NCBI GenBank assembly: GCA_021793675.1
Contig: JAJYSG010000015.1
Span: 1-42,652, forward strand
DNA: 42,652 bases
Source: Actinomycetes bacterium
GTDB taxonomy: Bacteria > Actinomycetota > Actinomycetes > Actinomycetales > Cellulomonadaceae
Direction: 5' to 3'
Shown piece after piece: positions 14,483-21,545 of this stretch (its first letter is position 1; every line of letters begins with the position of its first letter). Below the pieces are notes generated by a model. It made no database searches. It was given only the letters and a program-made list of their open reading frames with translations, and had not been told where the DNA came from. The translations under genes and the position numbers were made by a program.

Positions 14483-16314
14483 CCGCAGGTGACGGTCCGC
14501 ATCCCGTTCGACGTCAACGTCGGCGTGCTCCACACGGTGAGCGACCCGCCGTGCACCGGCACCGTGGCGCGATATGTCGCCTGTCCTCCCGGAGGCAGCC
14601 ACGACGTCACCACCTGGACGGCCCGGCCGTCCTGCGTCGTGGAGGTGCCCGAGACGTAGCCGTCGCCGAGCCGCAGGGCGCCTAGGGTCGCGCCCACCGG
14701 CGTGTAGACCGTGACGTTCGTCGCCAGCCAGCCCGTGGGCAGGCCGCTCTTGGACAGTCCTGTCACGTAGGCCGGCTCGCTGGCCACGTCCGCAGGTGGG
14801 GTGTAGCTCAGGTCGAGCCGCACCGTGGCGGTCGGGTTCGGTCCGGTGCACGTCATGCCCTCGACCGTGACCTTCGTCGTGAGGTAGTAGTCGAGCTTGC
14901 CGCTGGTGCCGTCGTCGAGGAACACGCCGGCGTCGGCCGCGTGGGCGCCCGAGAGGAACGCGCCGCCGACGGTGCTGGCCGCCAGCCCACGCTCCTCGGC
15001 GTCGTGCGACGACCAGACCCGCACCCGGCCCTGCTGGGCCGCGGTGACCAGCTCCTGGACCACCGCGAGCCGGTCGCCCTGACCGTTGCCCACCGCGTGG
15101 AAGATCGCGGCGGCGGCCTGCGCGTAGAGCGCGTCGGCCGCGGCGTTGTCGCCGTCCTGGTAAGGCAGCAGCACGTAGGCGTCGCGCAGCAGCTGGCGCA
15201 CCAGCGTGTCCGCCGTGACGGTGCTGCCGCCCGGCACCGCCACCGGACCCGTCGCCCGCAGCAGCTCCGCCGCAGCCACCACGTCCGTGGCGACGACGCC
15301 GTCGACGTGCTGCCCGGTGACGGCCTGCCAGCGCGCCGCGACCAGCTGCGCGGTGCGCGGGAAGTCCGGGGTCATGCCGGCGTTCTGGATCCACCGGCCG
15401 AGCACGTCCGTGTGGATGGCGTCCTCGGCGGGCGTCAGCGGGAGGATCGGAGCGTCGAGCGCCGGGAAGGACGACGCGGTCCGCTGGTCGGTGAGCGTGA
15501 TGGTGCCGTGGTCGACCGTGAGCACGGCCAGCGAGCCGACGATGCCACCCTGCGTGCGCAGCTCGGCGGAGTTCAGCGAGACCAGCAGGTACGAGCGCGG
15601 CCCGTCGCTGCCGAGCAGCCCGGGCAGCAGCCGCCCCAGCTGTGCCACGGAGCGGGCCGGCCCGGCCACCTGGGACAGCTGGTGCTGCAGCGACGCGACG
15701 GGCGCCGCGAGGCGGGGCGTCAGCCCGGCGGGATCGATGCCCGCGACGGCCGTCGACGCGGCGTCGATCCGGTCCGCGGCGGCCAGCAGCGGCGGCAGCG
15801 CGTCGACCAGCGGGCCGAGGGCGACGTGCCCGTCACTGCTGGGGGTCTGGTGCGCCGAGAGCACGGTGTCGGCGGCGTCGAGCGCCGGTCCTGCGACGTC
15901 GACCACCTGGTCGAGCGCGACGGTGACGGTGCGCACGGCGCCGAGCTGGCGGCCGGCCCACGGCAGCACGGTGCCCGCCCGCCACACCGGGTCGTCCACG
16001 GCCTGGCGCGCCGCGTCCAGGTGCGCCCGCACCCCGGGCAGGTCGGCCTGGAGCGCCGTGAGGTTGCGGTCGTGGCCGGCCTGGACCATCGCGGTCAGGC
16101 CGTCCTGCGCCGCGATCAGCGCCCGGCCGGCCTGGGAGACCCGGAACGCCAGCCACCCGGCGGCCGCGACCAGGACGACGACCACGACGAGCCCCACGAC
16201 GAGCACCCGGCGCCGCCGCGACCGGCCGACGACCGGCGCGGCAGGCTCCCCCGCCTCGTCGGCCGGCTCGACGGTCGCCGCGGGCTCGTCGCCGGCGGTC
16301 GAAGGGACGATCAC
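14476..16314 (-). CDS. DUF4012-domain membrane protein
   Basis: The protein has 612 residues. An acidic cytoplasmic N-terminus and RSRRRR stop-transfer precede one membrane helix (about 36-56). A helical region (60-220) leads to the DUF4012 core, with YLLVSLNSAELRTQGGIVGS, VDGVVATDVVAAAELLRATG and LLRDAYVLLPYQDGDNAAAD as landmarks. A beta-rich C-terminus ends with CGG. The family is common in actinobacteria, often near envelope polysaccharide genes, and has no defined activity; RTQGG recalls LytR-CpsA-Psr-like neighbours but is not diagnostic. GTG 16314 has no clear ribosome-binding site; a weak CACGAT lies 6 nt upstream. Confidence 0.8.
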   Translation of the reverse strand: MIVPSTAGDEPAATVEPADEAGEPAAPVVGRSRRRRVLVVGLVVVVVLVAAAGWLAFRVSQAGRALIAAQDGLTAMVQAGHDRNLTALQADLPGVRAHLDAARQAVDDPVWRAGTVLPWAGRQLGAVRTVTVALDQVVDVAGPALDAADTVLSAHQTPSSDGHVALGPLVDALPPLLAAADRIDAASTAVAGIDPAGLTPRLAAPVASLQHQLSQVAGPARSVAQLGRLLPGLLGSDGPRSYLLVSLNSAELRTQGGIVGSLAVLTVDHGTITLTDQRTASSFPALDAPILPLTPAEDAIHTDVLGRWIQNAGMTPDFPRTAQLVAARWQAVTGQHVDGVVATDVVAAAELLRATGPVAVPGGSTVTADTLVRQLLRDAYVLLPYQDGDNAAADALYAQAAAAIFHAVGNGQGDRLAVVQELVTAAQQGRVRVWSSHDAEERGLAASTVGGAFLSGAHAADAGVFLDDGTSGKLDYYLTTKVTVEGMTCTGPNPTATVRLDLSYTPPADVASEPAYVTGLSKSGLPTGWLATNVTVYTPVGATLGALRLGDGYVSGTSTTQDGRAVQVVTSWLPPGGQATYRATVPVHGGSLTVWSTPTLTSNGMRTVTCGG

Positions 16315-16376
16315 GGCCCGATCGTGACATATCGGACAACGGCCGACGCCGCCGCGCGGCGCAGTTCACCCGCCGG

Positions 16377-17684
16377 TCAGGCCGAACCGCGGGCCGCGAC
16401 GTCCCGGTGCGCCGCCGGGACGTCGCCCTGCGGGTACGTCAGCCGCACGTGCGGGTGCTCGTCGGCCCGGAACCGGACGCGGACCTGCATCGACCGCCCC
16501 ACCCAGAGCAGGGCGGCCACGGCGACCAGCACCGCGGTGATGCCGCCGATGCCGATCGCCCACCGCGCGCCGAACTGCTGGCCGATCCACCCGACGATGG
16601 GCGAGCCGAACGGCGTCGCGCCCTGGAACACCATCATGTACAGCGCCATGACGCGGCCCCGCATCTGCGGCTCGGTGCTCATCTGGATGGTGGCGTTGGC
16701 CGCGGTCATCATGGTCAGCGAGGCCAGCCCTACCGGGATGCACATGATGGCGTAGGTCAGGTAGGTCGGCATGATCGCCAGCAGGCTCGCGGCGACACCG
16801 AAGCCGAGGGCGGCGCCGACGACGAGCCGGACGCGCGGGTGCTCGCGCCGGGCGGCGATGAGCGCACCGGACAGCGAGCCGATCGCCAGCACCGAGCCGA
16901 GCAGCCCGTACTCGCCGGCGCCCTTGTCGAACACCGTGCGGGCGATCAGGGCGCTGGTCATCTGGAAGTTCAGGCCGAACGCGGAGACCACGCCGATGAC
17001 GACCATGATGACGAGGATGTCCGGCCGGCCGCGGACGTACGCCAGGCCGGCGCGGATCTGTCCCTTGGAGCGCGGCACCATCGGCATCGCGTGCAGCTCG
17101 GAGCTCCGCATGAGGACCAGCGCGAGGATGGTCCAGCCGAACGACGCCGCGTTGAGCCAGAACAGCCAGCCGGTGCCGATCGCGGCGATGAGCAGGCCGG
17201 CCACGCCGGGGCCGATGAGCCGGGCCGCGTTGAACGAGGCGCTGTTGAGGCCGACCGCGTTGGCCAGGTTCTCCTTCGGCACCAGCTGCGCGACGAAGGT
17301 CTGGCGCACCGGTGCGTCGAACGCCGCGGCGACACCGAGCGCGAGCGCGAGCGCGTAGACGTGCCACAGCCGCACGTGCCCGGACAGCACCAGAGCGCCC
17401 AGGACGGCCGCGAGCACGCCCATCGAGGCCTGGGTGATGAGCAGCAGCTTGCGCCGGTTCATCCGGTCCGCGAGCACCCCGGCGAACGGGGAGATGAACA
17501 GTGCCGGCGCGAACTGCAGCCCGGTCACCACGCCGAGCGCGACGCCGGAGTTGTGCGTCAGCTGGGTCAGGACGAGCCAGTCCTGGCCCACCCGCTGCAT
17601 CCAGGTGCCGATGTTCGAGACGAGCGCGCCGGTGAACCACAGCCGGTAGTTGCGGAACTTCAGGGAGGAGAAGGTGGCGCTCAC
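16377..17684 (-). CDS. MFS transporter, EntS/MFS_3-like exporter
   Basis: The protein has 435 residues with about 12 predicted membrane helices. The loop between helices 2 and 3 carries GVLADRMNRRKLL, the MFS motif A. FDAPVRQTFVAQLVPKENLANAVGLNSASFNAAR is a hallmark of the MFS_3 group that exports siderophores, drugs or macrolides. The start GTG overlaps the marR stop (GTGA), so it is the second gene of a marR-MFS operon. Substrate export controlled by a ligand-sensing MarR is the likely scheme. The ligand is not evident from sequence. Confidence 0.85.
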   Translation of the reverse strand: MSATFSSLKFRNYRLWFTGALVSNIGTWMQRVGQDWLVLTQLTHNSGVALGVVTGLQFAPALFISPFAGVLADRMNRRKLLLITQASMGVLAAVLGALVLSGHVRLWHVYALALALGVAAAFDAPVRQTFVAQLVPKENLANAVGLNSASFNAARLIGPGVAGLLIAAIGTGWLFWLNAASFGWTILALVLMRSSELHAMPMVPRSKGQIRAGLAYVRGRPDILVIMVVIGVVSAFGLNFQMTSALIARTVFDKGAGEYGLLGSVLAIGSLSGALIAARREHPRVRLVVGAALGFGVAASLLAIMPTYLTYAIMCIPVGLASLTMMTAANATIQMSTEPQMRGRVMALYMMVFQGATPFGSPIVGWIGQQFGARWAIGIGGITAVLVAVAALLWVGRSMQVRVRFRADEHPHVRLTYPQGDVPAAHRDVAARGSA

Positions 17685-18106
17685 GAGTCGGCCATCTCCT
17701 TGAGCAGCTCGGCGGCGCGGCTCAGCACGTCCCGGTCCGCGGGGGTCAGCCGCGCCAGGCGGGAGTTGAGCCAGGCGTCCCGACGACGACGGGTCTCGGT
17801 CACCTCCGCCACGCCGGCCGGCGTGAGGGCGACGACCACCTGGCGGCCGTCGTTCGGGTCCGGGGTCTTGGTGACCAGGCCGAGCTCGGCCAGGCAGCTG
17901 ACGGTGCGGGTCATCGTCGGCGGCTGGACCCGCTCGTGCTCGGCGAGCCGGCCCGGGGTCATCGGCCCCTCGCGCATCAGCACGGTCAGCGCGGAGAACT
18001 GGGGGTACGACAGCTCCGCGTCGCCGACCTCGAGCCGCAGCCTGCGGTGGGCCCGGCCGAGCGCGCGCCGCAGCTCGGAGGCGAGGGTGGGGCGGGGCGT
18101 CGGCAC
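17681..18106 (-). CDS. MarR-family transcriptional regulator
   Basis: The protein has 141 residues. The winged helix spans about 34-95: LSYPQFSALTVLMREGPMTP, the recognition helix region RVQPPTMTRTVSCLAELGLV and the wing TPDPNDGRQVVVALTPAG. Terminal helices form the dimer interface. It is first in an operon with the MFS exporter (GTGA overlap). A perfect 17-bp palindrome sits directly upstream of the -10. It probably represses the operon and is released by a substrate of the pump. The start is GTG 18106, with a short leader. Confidence 0.9.
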   Translation of the reverse strand: MPTPRPTLASELRRALGRAHRRLRLEVGDAELSYPQFSALTVLMREGPMTPGRLAEHERVQPPTMTRTVSCLAELGLVTKTPDPNDGRQVVVALTPAGVAEVTETRRRRDAWLNSRLARLTPADRDVLSRAAELLKEMADS

Positions 18107-18114
18107 GGTTCCTT

Positions 18115-18140
18115 AGCCTACCTCATTACCTGAGGTAATG
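18115..18140 (-). promoter_or_regulatory. MarR operator and -10 of the marR-MFS operon
   Basis: CATTACCTGAGGTAATG at 18124-18140 is a perfect 8+1+8 inverted repeat, the size of a MarR-dimer site. It lies between the -10 (TAGGCT, 18120-18115 on the minus strand) and where the -35 would be. A bound dimer would exclude RNA polymerase. An overlapping CCTCA/TGAGG repeat occupies 18121-18135. Confidence 0.75.
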
Positions 18141-18143
18141 ATT

Positions 18144-18161
18144 CCGGTGCCGTGGCACCGG
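18144..18161 (-). terminator. Short hairpin downstream of the UDP-glucose dehydrogenase gene
   Basis: CCGGTGCC (18144-18151) and GGCACCGG (18154-18161) are perfect complements two bases apart. It lies about 80 nt after the ugd stop and just before the marR operator. Termination is inferred. Confidence 0.4.
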
Positions 18162-18238
18162 CTCCCTCGCCGGCCCGACGGTCGCGACGACTCTCCCGGG
18201 GCCGCACCGGGCGGCGACGCCCGCGTCGCGGCCCGCCG

Positions 18239-19564
18239 CTACGGCCGGCCGAGCGCCCGATAGGTCCAGCCGGCGGACCGCCAGCGCGCCGGGTCCAGCA
18301 CGTTGCGCCCGTCGAGCATCGCCTTGGCCGCCACCACGGCGCCTAGCCGGTCCGGGTCCAGCTCGCGGTACTCCGGCCACTCGGTGGCCAGCAGCACCAC
18401 GTCGGCGCCCCGCGCCGCCTCGAGGGCGGTCTCGGCGAAGCGGAGGTCCGGCCAGGCGGCGCGCGCGTTGGCGATGGCCTGCGGGTCGGTGACGGTGACG
18501 TGGGCACCCTGCAGCTGCATCTGCGCGGCGACGGAGAGGGCCGGCGAGTCGCGCACGTCGTCGGAGTCCGGCTTGAACGCCGCGCCGAGCACCGCCACCC
18601 GCCGCCCGACGATCGAGCCGTGGCACACCTCGCGCGCCAGGTCGACCATCCGCACCCGACGGCGCATGTTGATGGCGTCGATCTCCTGGAGGAAGCCGAG
18701 GGCGTCCGAGACGCCGAGCTCACCGGCGCGCGCCATGAACGCGCGGATGTCCTTGGGCAGGCAGCCGCCGCCGAAGCCGAGCCCGGCGTTGAGGAACTTG
18801 CGGCCGATCCGCGGGTCGAAGCCGATCGCGTCGGCCAGCCTGGTGACGTCGGCACCGGTCGCCTCGCACAGCTCGGCCATCGCGTTGATGAAGCTGATCT
18901 TGGTGGCCAGGAACGAGTTGGCGGCCACCTTGACCAGCTGGGCGGTGGCCCGGTCGGTGACCACCAGCGGGGTGCCGGCGGCCAGCGGGGCGGCGTAGAC
19001 CTCGTCGAGCACCGCCTTGGCCTTCTCGCCGGCGGGCGTGGTCACCCCGTCCTCGTCCGTGGGCAGGCCGTACACCAGGCGGTCGGGGTGCAGCGTGTCG
19101 TGCACCGCGAACCCCTCGCGAAGGAACTCCGGATTCCACACCACCGTGGCACCCGTCGCCTCGAGCGTCGCCGCGAGGCGCTCCGCCGTGCCGACGGGCA
19201 CGGTCGACTTGCCCGCCACCACGTCGCCGGGCCGCAGGAACGGCGCCAGCTGGCGGGTGGCCGCGTCGACGTACGTCAGGTCGGCGCGGAACTCGCCGTG
19301 CGTCTGCGGCGTGCCGACGCAGATGAAGTGCGCGTCCGCGCCGGCGGCGGCGGCCATGTCCGTGCTGAACGTCAGCCGGCCGGTGGCCGAGACCCGTGCC
19401 AGCAGCTCGGGCAGGCCCGGCTCGTAGAACGGCGCGGTGCCGGCCTGCAGCGCGGCGATCTTGCGCTCGTCGACGTCGACACCGATCACCTCGTGCCCCA
19501 GCTCGGCCATGCAGGCGGCGTGCACGGCACCGAGGTAGCCGCAGCCGACGACGGAGATCTTCAC
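18239..19564 (-). CDS. ugd: UDP-glucose 6-dehydrogenase
   Basis: The protein has 441 residues, full length for the family. The N-terminal Rossmann fold begins MKISVVGCGYLGAVHAACMA. E149 (NPEFLREG), K212 (LVKVAANSFLATKISFINA) and the nucleophile C268 (GFGGGCLPKDIRAF) form the active site. The C-terminal UDP-binding fold begins VAVLGAAFKPDSDDVRDSPA. It oxidises UDP-glucose to UDP-glucuronate with two NAD+, feeding envelope or exopolysaccharide sugars. A GDP-mannose dehydrogenase is a less likely alternative. GTG 19564 has GAGG about 5 nt upstream. It appears to be a single-gene unit. Confidence 0.9.
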   Translation of the reverse strand: MKISVVGCGYLGAVHAACMAELGHEVIGVDVDERKIAALQAGTAPFYEPGLPELLARVSATGRLTFSTDMAAAAGADAHFICVGTPQTHGEFRADLTYVDAATRQLAPFLRPGDVVAGKSTVPVGTAERLAATLEATGATVVWNPEFLREGFAVHDTLHPDRLVYGLPTDEDGVTTPAGEKAKAVLDEVYAAPLAAGTPLVVTDRATAQLVKVAANSFLATKISFINAMAELCEATGADVTRLADAIGFDPRIGRKFLNAGLGFGGGCLPKDIRAFMARAGELGVSDALGFLQEIDAINMRRRVRMVDLAREVCHGSIVGRRVAVLGAAFKPDSDDVRDSPALSVAAQMQLQGAHVTVTDPQAIANARAAWPDLRFAETALEAARGADVVLLATEWPEYRELDPDRLGAVVAAKAMLDGRNVLDPARWRSAGWTYRALGRP

Positions 19565-19650
19565 CAAAGCCTCACGGGGGTCGACGACGAAGCTGTCAGG
19601 AATGTACCTGCCGCGGCCGTGAGCTCGGCGCCGGGCGGGCCGGGGACGCC

Positions 19651-19686
19651 GCGAGGGCCGAGCCCCGCACGGGACCCGGCCCTCGC
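19651..19686 (-). terminator. Terminator of the purine permease gene
   Basis: GCGAGGGCCG (19651-19660) and CGGCCCTCGC (19677-19686) form a perfect 10-bp stem with a 16-nt loop. It starts 16 nt after the permease stop codon. Confidence 0.65.
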
Positions 19687-19701
19687 GTGACGCGACTGCG
19701 C

Positions 19702-21159
19702 TCAGCCGACGAGCTGCTGGATGGGCGCCCGCATGAAGTAGGCGACGAACAGCACCGCGATGATCCACATCAACGGGTGGATCTGCTTGAGCTTGCCGGT
19801 GACGGCCTGCAGCACCACGTACATGATGACGCCCGCGCCGATGCCCACGGTGATCGAGTAGGTGAACGGCATGAGGACGATCGCGAAGAACGCGGGGAAC
19901 GCGACCTCCCAGCGCTTCCAGTCGATCTCGAGCACCTGGGTCACCATGAGGAAGCCGACGACGACGAGCGCCGGGGCCGCCGCCTCCGAGGGGATGATCG
20001 CGACGAGCGGCGACAGGAACGTCGCGAGCAGGAACGCGATGCCGGTGACGACCGGCGCCAGGCCGGTGCGCGCGCCGTCGCCGACGCCGGAGGCCGACTC
20101 GATGTAGGCGGTGTTGGACGAGACGCCCGCGGCGCCACCCGCGACGGCCGCGATCGAGTCGACGACGAGGATCTGGCCGAGCTTCGGCGGGTTGCCCTCC
20201 TCGTCGAGCAGGCCGGCCTCGGAGCCGATGGCGACCATCGTGCCCATGGTGTCGAAGAAGTCGGCGAGCAGCAGGGAGAACACCAGGACGATCGTGGTGA
20301 CGATCGCGTGCTTCCAGGGCCCGACGATCGAGAAGTGCCCGATGAGGGAGAAGTCCGGCGTGGCCACGGCGTGGGTGGGCCACGTCGGCACGGTGGACTT
20401 CCAGCCGGCGGGGTTCTTGTCCGAGAAGGCGCCGACCTTGGCGATCAGCTCGACCACGATGCCGACGACGGTGGTGCCGAGGATCGCGATGAGGATGCCG
20501 CCGCGCACCTTCTTCACCATGAGGACGACCATGGCGATCAGGCCGATCGCGAAGACGAGCACCGGCCAGGTGGTGAGCGAGCCGTTGGCCCCCAGCTGCG
20601 TGATGGTGCCGGCGCCGGGCGTGACGAAGCCGCTGTCGGCGAAGCCGATGAACGCGATGAACAGGCCGATGCCGACCGAGATGGCGGTCTTCATCCACCG
20701 CGGCACCGCGTTGAACACGGCCTGCCGGAACCCGGTCATCACCAGGATGAGCATGACGATGCCGTCCATGACGACGATGCCCATGGCGTCCTGCCAGGAC
20801 CAGCCGGCCATGGTGGCGATGGAGTAGGCCACGACCGCGTTGATCCCCAGCCCGGTGGCCAGCGCCAGCGGATAGTTGGCCACCACCCCCATGAGGATCG
20901 ACATGACGCCCGCCACCAGCGCCGTGGTGGCTGCGATCGTCGCCGGGGCCGCCAGCGTGTGCTTGAAGCTGTCGGTCCCGCCCAGGATGATCGGGTTCAG
21001 CACGATGATGTAGGCCATCGTGAAGAACGTCACCAAGCCACCGCGGATCTCGGTGCCGATGGTGGAGCCGCGTTCGGAGATGTGGAAGTAGCGGTCGAGG
21101 AAGTTCCTGGGCGACCCGTCGCTACGCGTGGGGGTCTGCGTGGTGCTGGGGGAAGACAT
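19702..21159 (-). CDS. AzgA-type NCS2 purine permease (guanine/hypoxanthine)
   Basis: The protein has 485 residues with 12-14 hydrophobic segments. The N-terminal LVTFFTMAYIIVLNPIIL and the LATGLGINAVVAYSI segment are signatures of the AzgA/PbuG/GhxP branch of NCS2 carriers, as is DFFDTMGTMVAIGSEAGLLD. The SSNTAYIESASGVGDGARTG loop belongs to the substrate site. These proteins import guanine, hypoxanthine or adenine with protons across the plasma membrane. The start is ATG 21159. A structured region separates it from the divergent DUF2530 gene. The exact purine is not predictable by eye. Confidence 0.88.
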   Translation of the reverse strand: MSSPSTTQTPTRSDGSPRNFLDRYFHISERGSTIGTEIRGGLVTFFTMAYIIVLNPIILGGTDSFKHTLAAPATIAATTALVAGVMSILMGVVANYPLALATGLGINAVVAYSIATMAGWSWQDAMGIVVMDGIVMLILVMTGFRQAVFNAVPRWMKTAISVGIGLFIAFIGFADSGFVTPGAGTITQLGANGSLTTWPVLVFAIGLIAMVVLMVKKVRGGILIAILGTTVVGIVVELIAKVGAFSDKNPAGWKSTVPTWPTHAVATPDFSLIGHFSIVGPWKHAIVTTIVLVFSLLLADFFDTMGTMVAIGSEAGLLDEEGNPPKLGQILVVDSIAAVAGGAAGVSSNTAYIESASGVGDGARTGLAPVVTGIAFLLATFLSPLVAIIPSEAAAPALVVVGFLMVTQVLEIDWKRWEVAFPAFFAIVLMPFTYSITVGIGAGVIMYVVLQAVTGKLKQIHPLMWIIAVLFVAYFMRAPIQQLVG

Positions 21160-21178
21160 GGCGGAAGTGTGACAGAGC

Positions 21179-21244
21179 CGTGTTGGCCGGCGAAGAGCGT
21201 TCCACCGGCCGTAACACGCGGTTAACGCGAGCCCCCGCGGGGGC
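21179..21244. other. Structured intergenic region between purine permease and DUF2530 genes
   Basis: CGTGTTGGCCGG (21179-21190) can pair with CCGGCC (21205-21210) and AACACG (21213-21218) around a 2-nt bulge, a 12-bp stem. A separate perfect 14-bp palindrome GCCCCCGCGGGGGC occupies 21231-21244. On the permease transcript the first would be a leader hairpin 20 nt before the ATG. It does not show the conserved loops of purine riboswitches. Its function is unknown. Confidence 0.4.
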
Positions 21245-21271
21245 GGCCGACAGCGTCACGAGCGGGCCCGA

Positions 21272-21277
21272 TACCCT
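21272..21277 (+). promoter_or_regulatory. -10 element of the DUF2530 gene (leaderless)
   Basis: TACCCT fits TANNNT and ends 6 nt before GTG 21284. No Shine-Dalgarno is present. Confidence 0.5.
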
Positions 21278-21283
21278 CGCCCC

Positions 21284-21529
21284 GTGACGTTGCCCGATCA
21301 GCCGCCGGAACCCGACCCGACCGCGCCGATCCAGGTGGACCTCGCGCGCGTGGCCGGCGTCGGCACCGCGGTGTGGGCGGTCGCGCTCGTCGTGTGCCTG
21401 GTGCTCGCCGCGCTCGGGCGCACCTCCTGGACGCCGGTCACCGTGTGCGCCGTGGGCGCACTGCTCGGCCTCGCGGGCATCCGGTGGTCACGCAGCCACG
21501 ACACCATGGGCCGGCGCCGCAGGCGCTGA
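21284..21529 (+). CDS. DUF2530 small membrane protein
   Basis: The protein has 81 residues. A Pro-rich N-terminus (to about residue 22) is followed by two membrane helices (about 26-44 and 51-66) and a basic end GRRRRR. Size, two-helix topology and the G-I-R-W motif after helix 2 fit the actinobacterial DUF2530 family, which has no known function. GTG 21284 has no Shine-Dalgarno, but a TACCCT -10 lies 6 nt upstream, indicating a leaderless message. It is convergent with the sacsin-like gene, whose stop is 16 nt away. Confidence 0.75.
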   Translation: MTLPDQPPEPDPTAPIQVDLARVAGVGTAVWAVALVVCLVLAALGRTSWTPVTVCAVGALLGLAGIRWSRSHDTMGRRRRR

Positions 21530-21545
21530 CGCCCGGGCACCGCCG

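Noticed and set aside
21160..21283. Purine riboswitch upstream of the purine permease
   Set aside because: The stems are present, but the conserved purine-aptamer loop sequences are not.
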